DNA of 5,632 bases from positions 1 through 5,632 of the forward strand of contig JAZQJG010000116.1 in assembly GCA_045541535.1 (NCBI GenBank). The letters run 5' to 3'. The notes under the pieces are model-generated. The model was not told the DNA's origin. It saw only the letters and a program-made list of their open reading frames with translations, and made no database searches. This stretch comes from Firm-08 sp045541535. Its GTDB lineage: Bacteria > Bacillota > Clostridia > Oscillospirales > QAKW01. Shown here in pieces: positions 5,563 through 5,632 of the stretch (positions are counted from its first letter, which is position 1; each line of letters opens with the position of its first letter). The position numbers and the translations under genes were made by a program.

Positions 5563-5632
5563 GTTGCCGTAGAGGATTTCTTTAAAACAGCGTAAGATTT
5601 ATGTAAAAACACAAAAATGGTAGCGGTATGAT

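Noticed and set aside
5563..5632. Possible promoter or gene start after the terminator (TATGAT at 5627-5632; a short ATG frame near 5617)
   Set aside because: TATGAT resembles a -10 box, but no fair -35 lies 16-18 bp upstream (TAAAAA is a poor match). The ATG frame stops after four codons.

Overview
The window looks like chromosome from an uncultured member of the Bacillota, most likely a gut-type Clostridia. The evidence is mid-GC coding sequence (roughly half G+C by eye), AT-rich intergenic DNA, strong AGGAGG-type ribosome binding sites, sigma-A-like promoters, and a carbohydrate operon paired with a divergent AraC-type regulator. This taxonomic guess is inference; no marker gene is present.

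Layout: (1) On the minus strand, 1-368 holds the first 122 codons of an AraC-type regulator that runs off the left edge. (2) A compact divergent control region lies at 369-523. It has a near-consensus promoter for the regulator, two imperfect 19-bp direct repeats exactly 21 bp apart, and an extended -10 promoter for the operon. (3) A tight five-gene operon on the plus strand spans 524-5508: a TIM-barrel glycoside-hydrolase-like protein, a UPF0309-type SIS sugar isomerase-like protein, a short protein resembling only the C-terminal half of Gfo/Idh/MocA oxidoreductases, a full-length Gfo/Idh/MocA oxidoreductase, and a GH20-like glycosidase. Junctions are 0, 14, 0 and 36 bp. (4) A strong, nearly symmetrical hairpin terminator at 5521-5562 closes the operon. 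The last 70 bases (5563-5632) are AT-rich with no supported gene.

Working model (inference): the regulator senses a sugar and binds the tandem repeats to activate the operon. The two glycosidase-like proteins and the oxidoreductase/isomerase set then take apart a small imported glycan or modified (amino)sugar in the cytoplasm, since none of the five products shows a signal peptide. No transporter or sugar kinase is in the window. Several members carry altered family signatures: an SIS protein without the usual serines, an oxidoreductase without the GxGxxG or EKP motifs, and a second oxidoreductase-like protein with no Rossmann domain. The pathway may therefore be non-standard, possibly acting on a non-phosphorylated sugar. 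The substrate cannot be read from the sequence.
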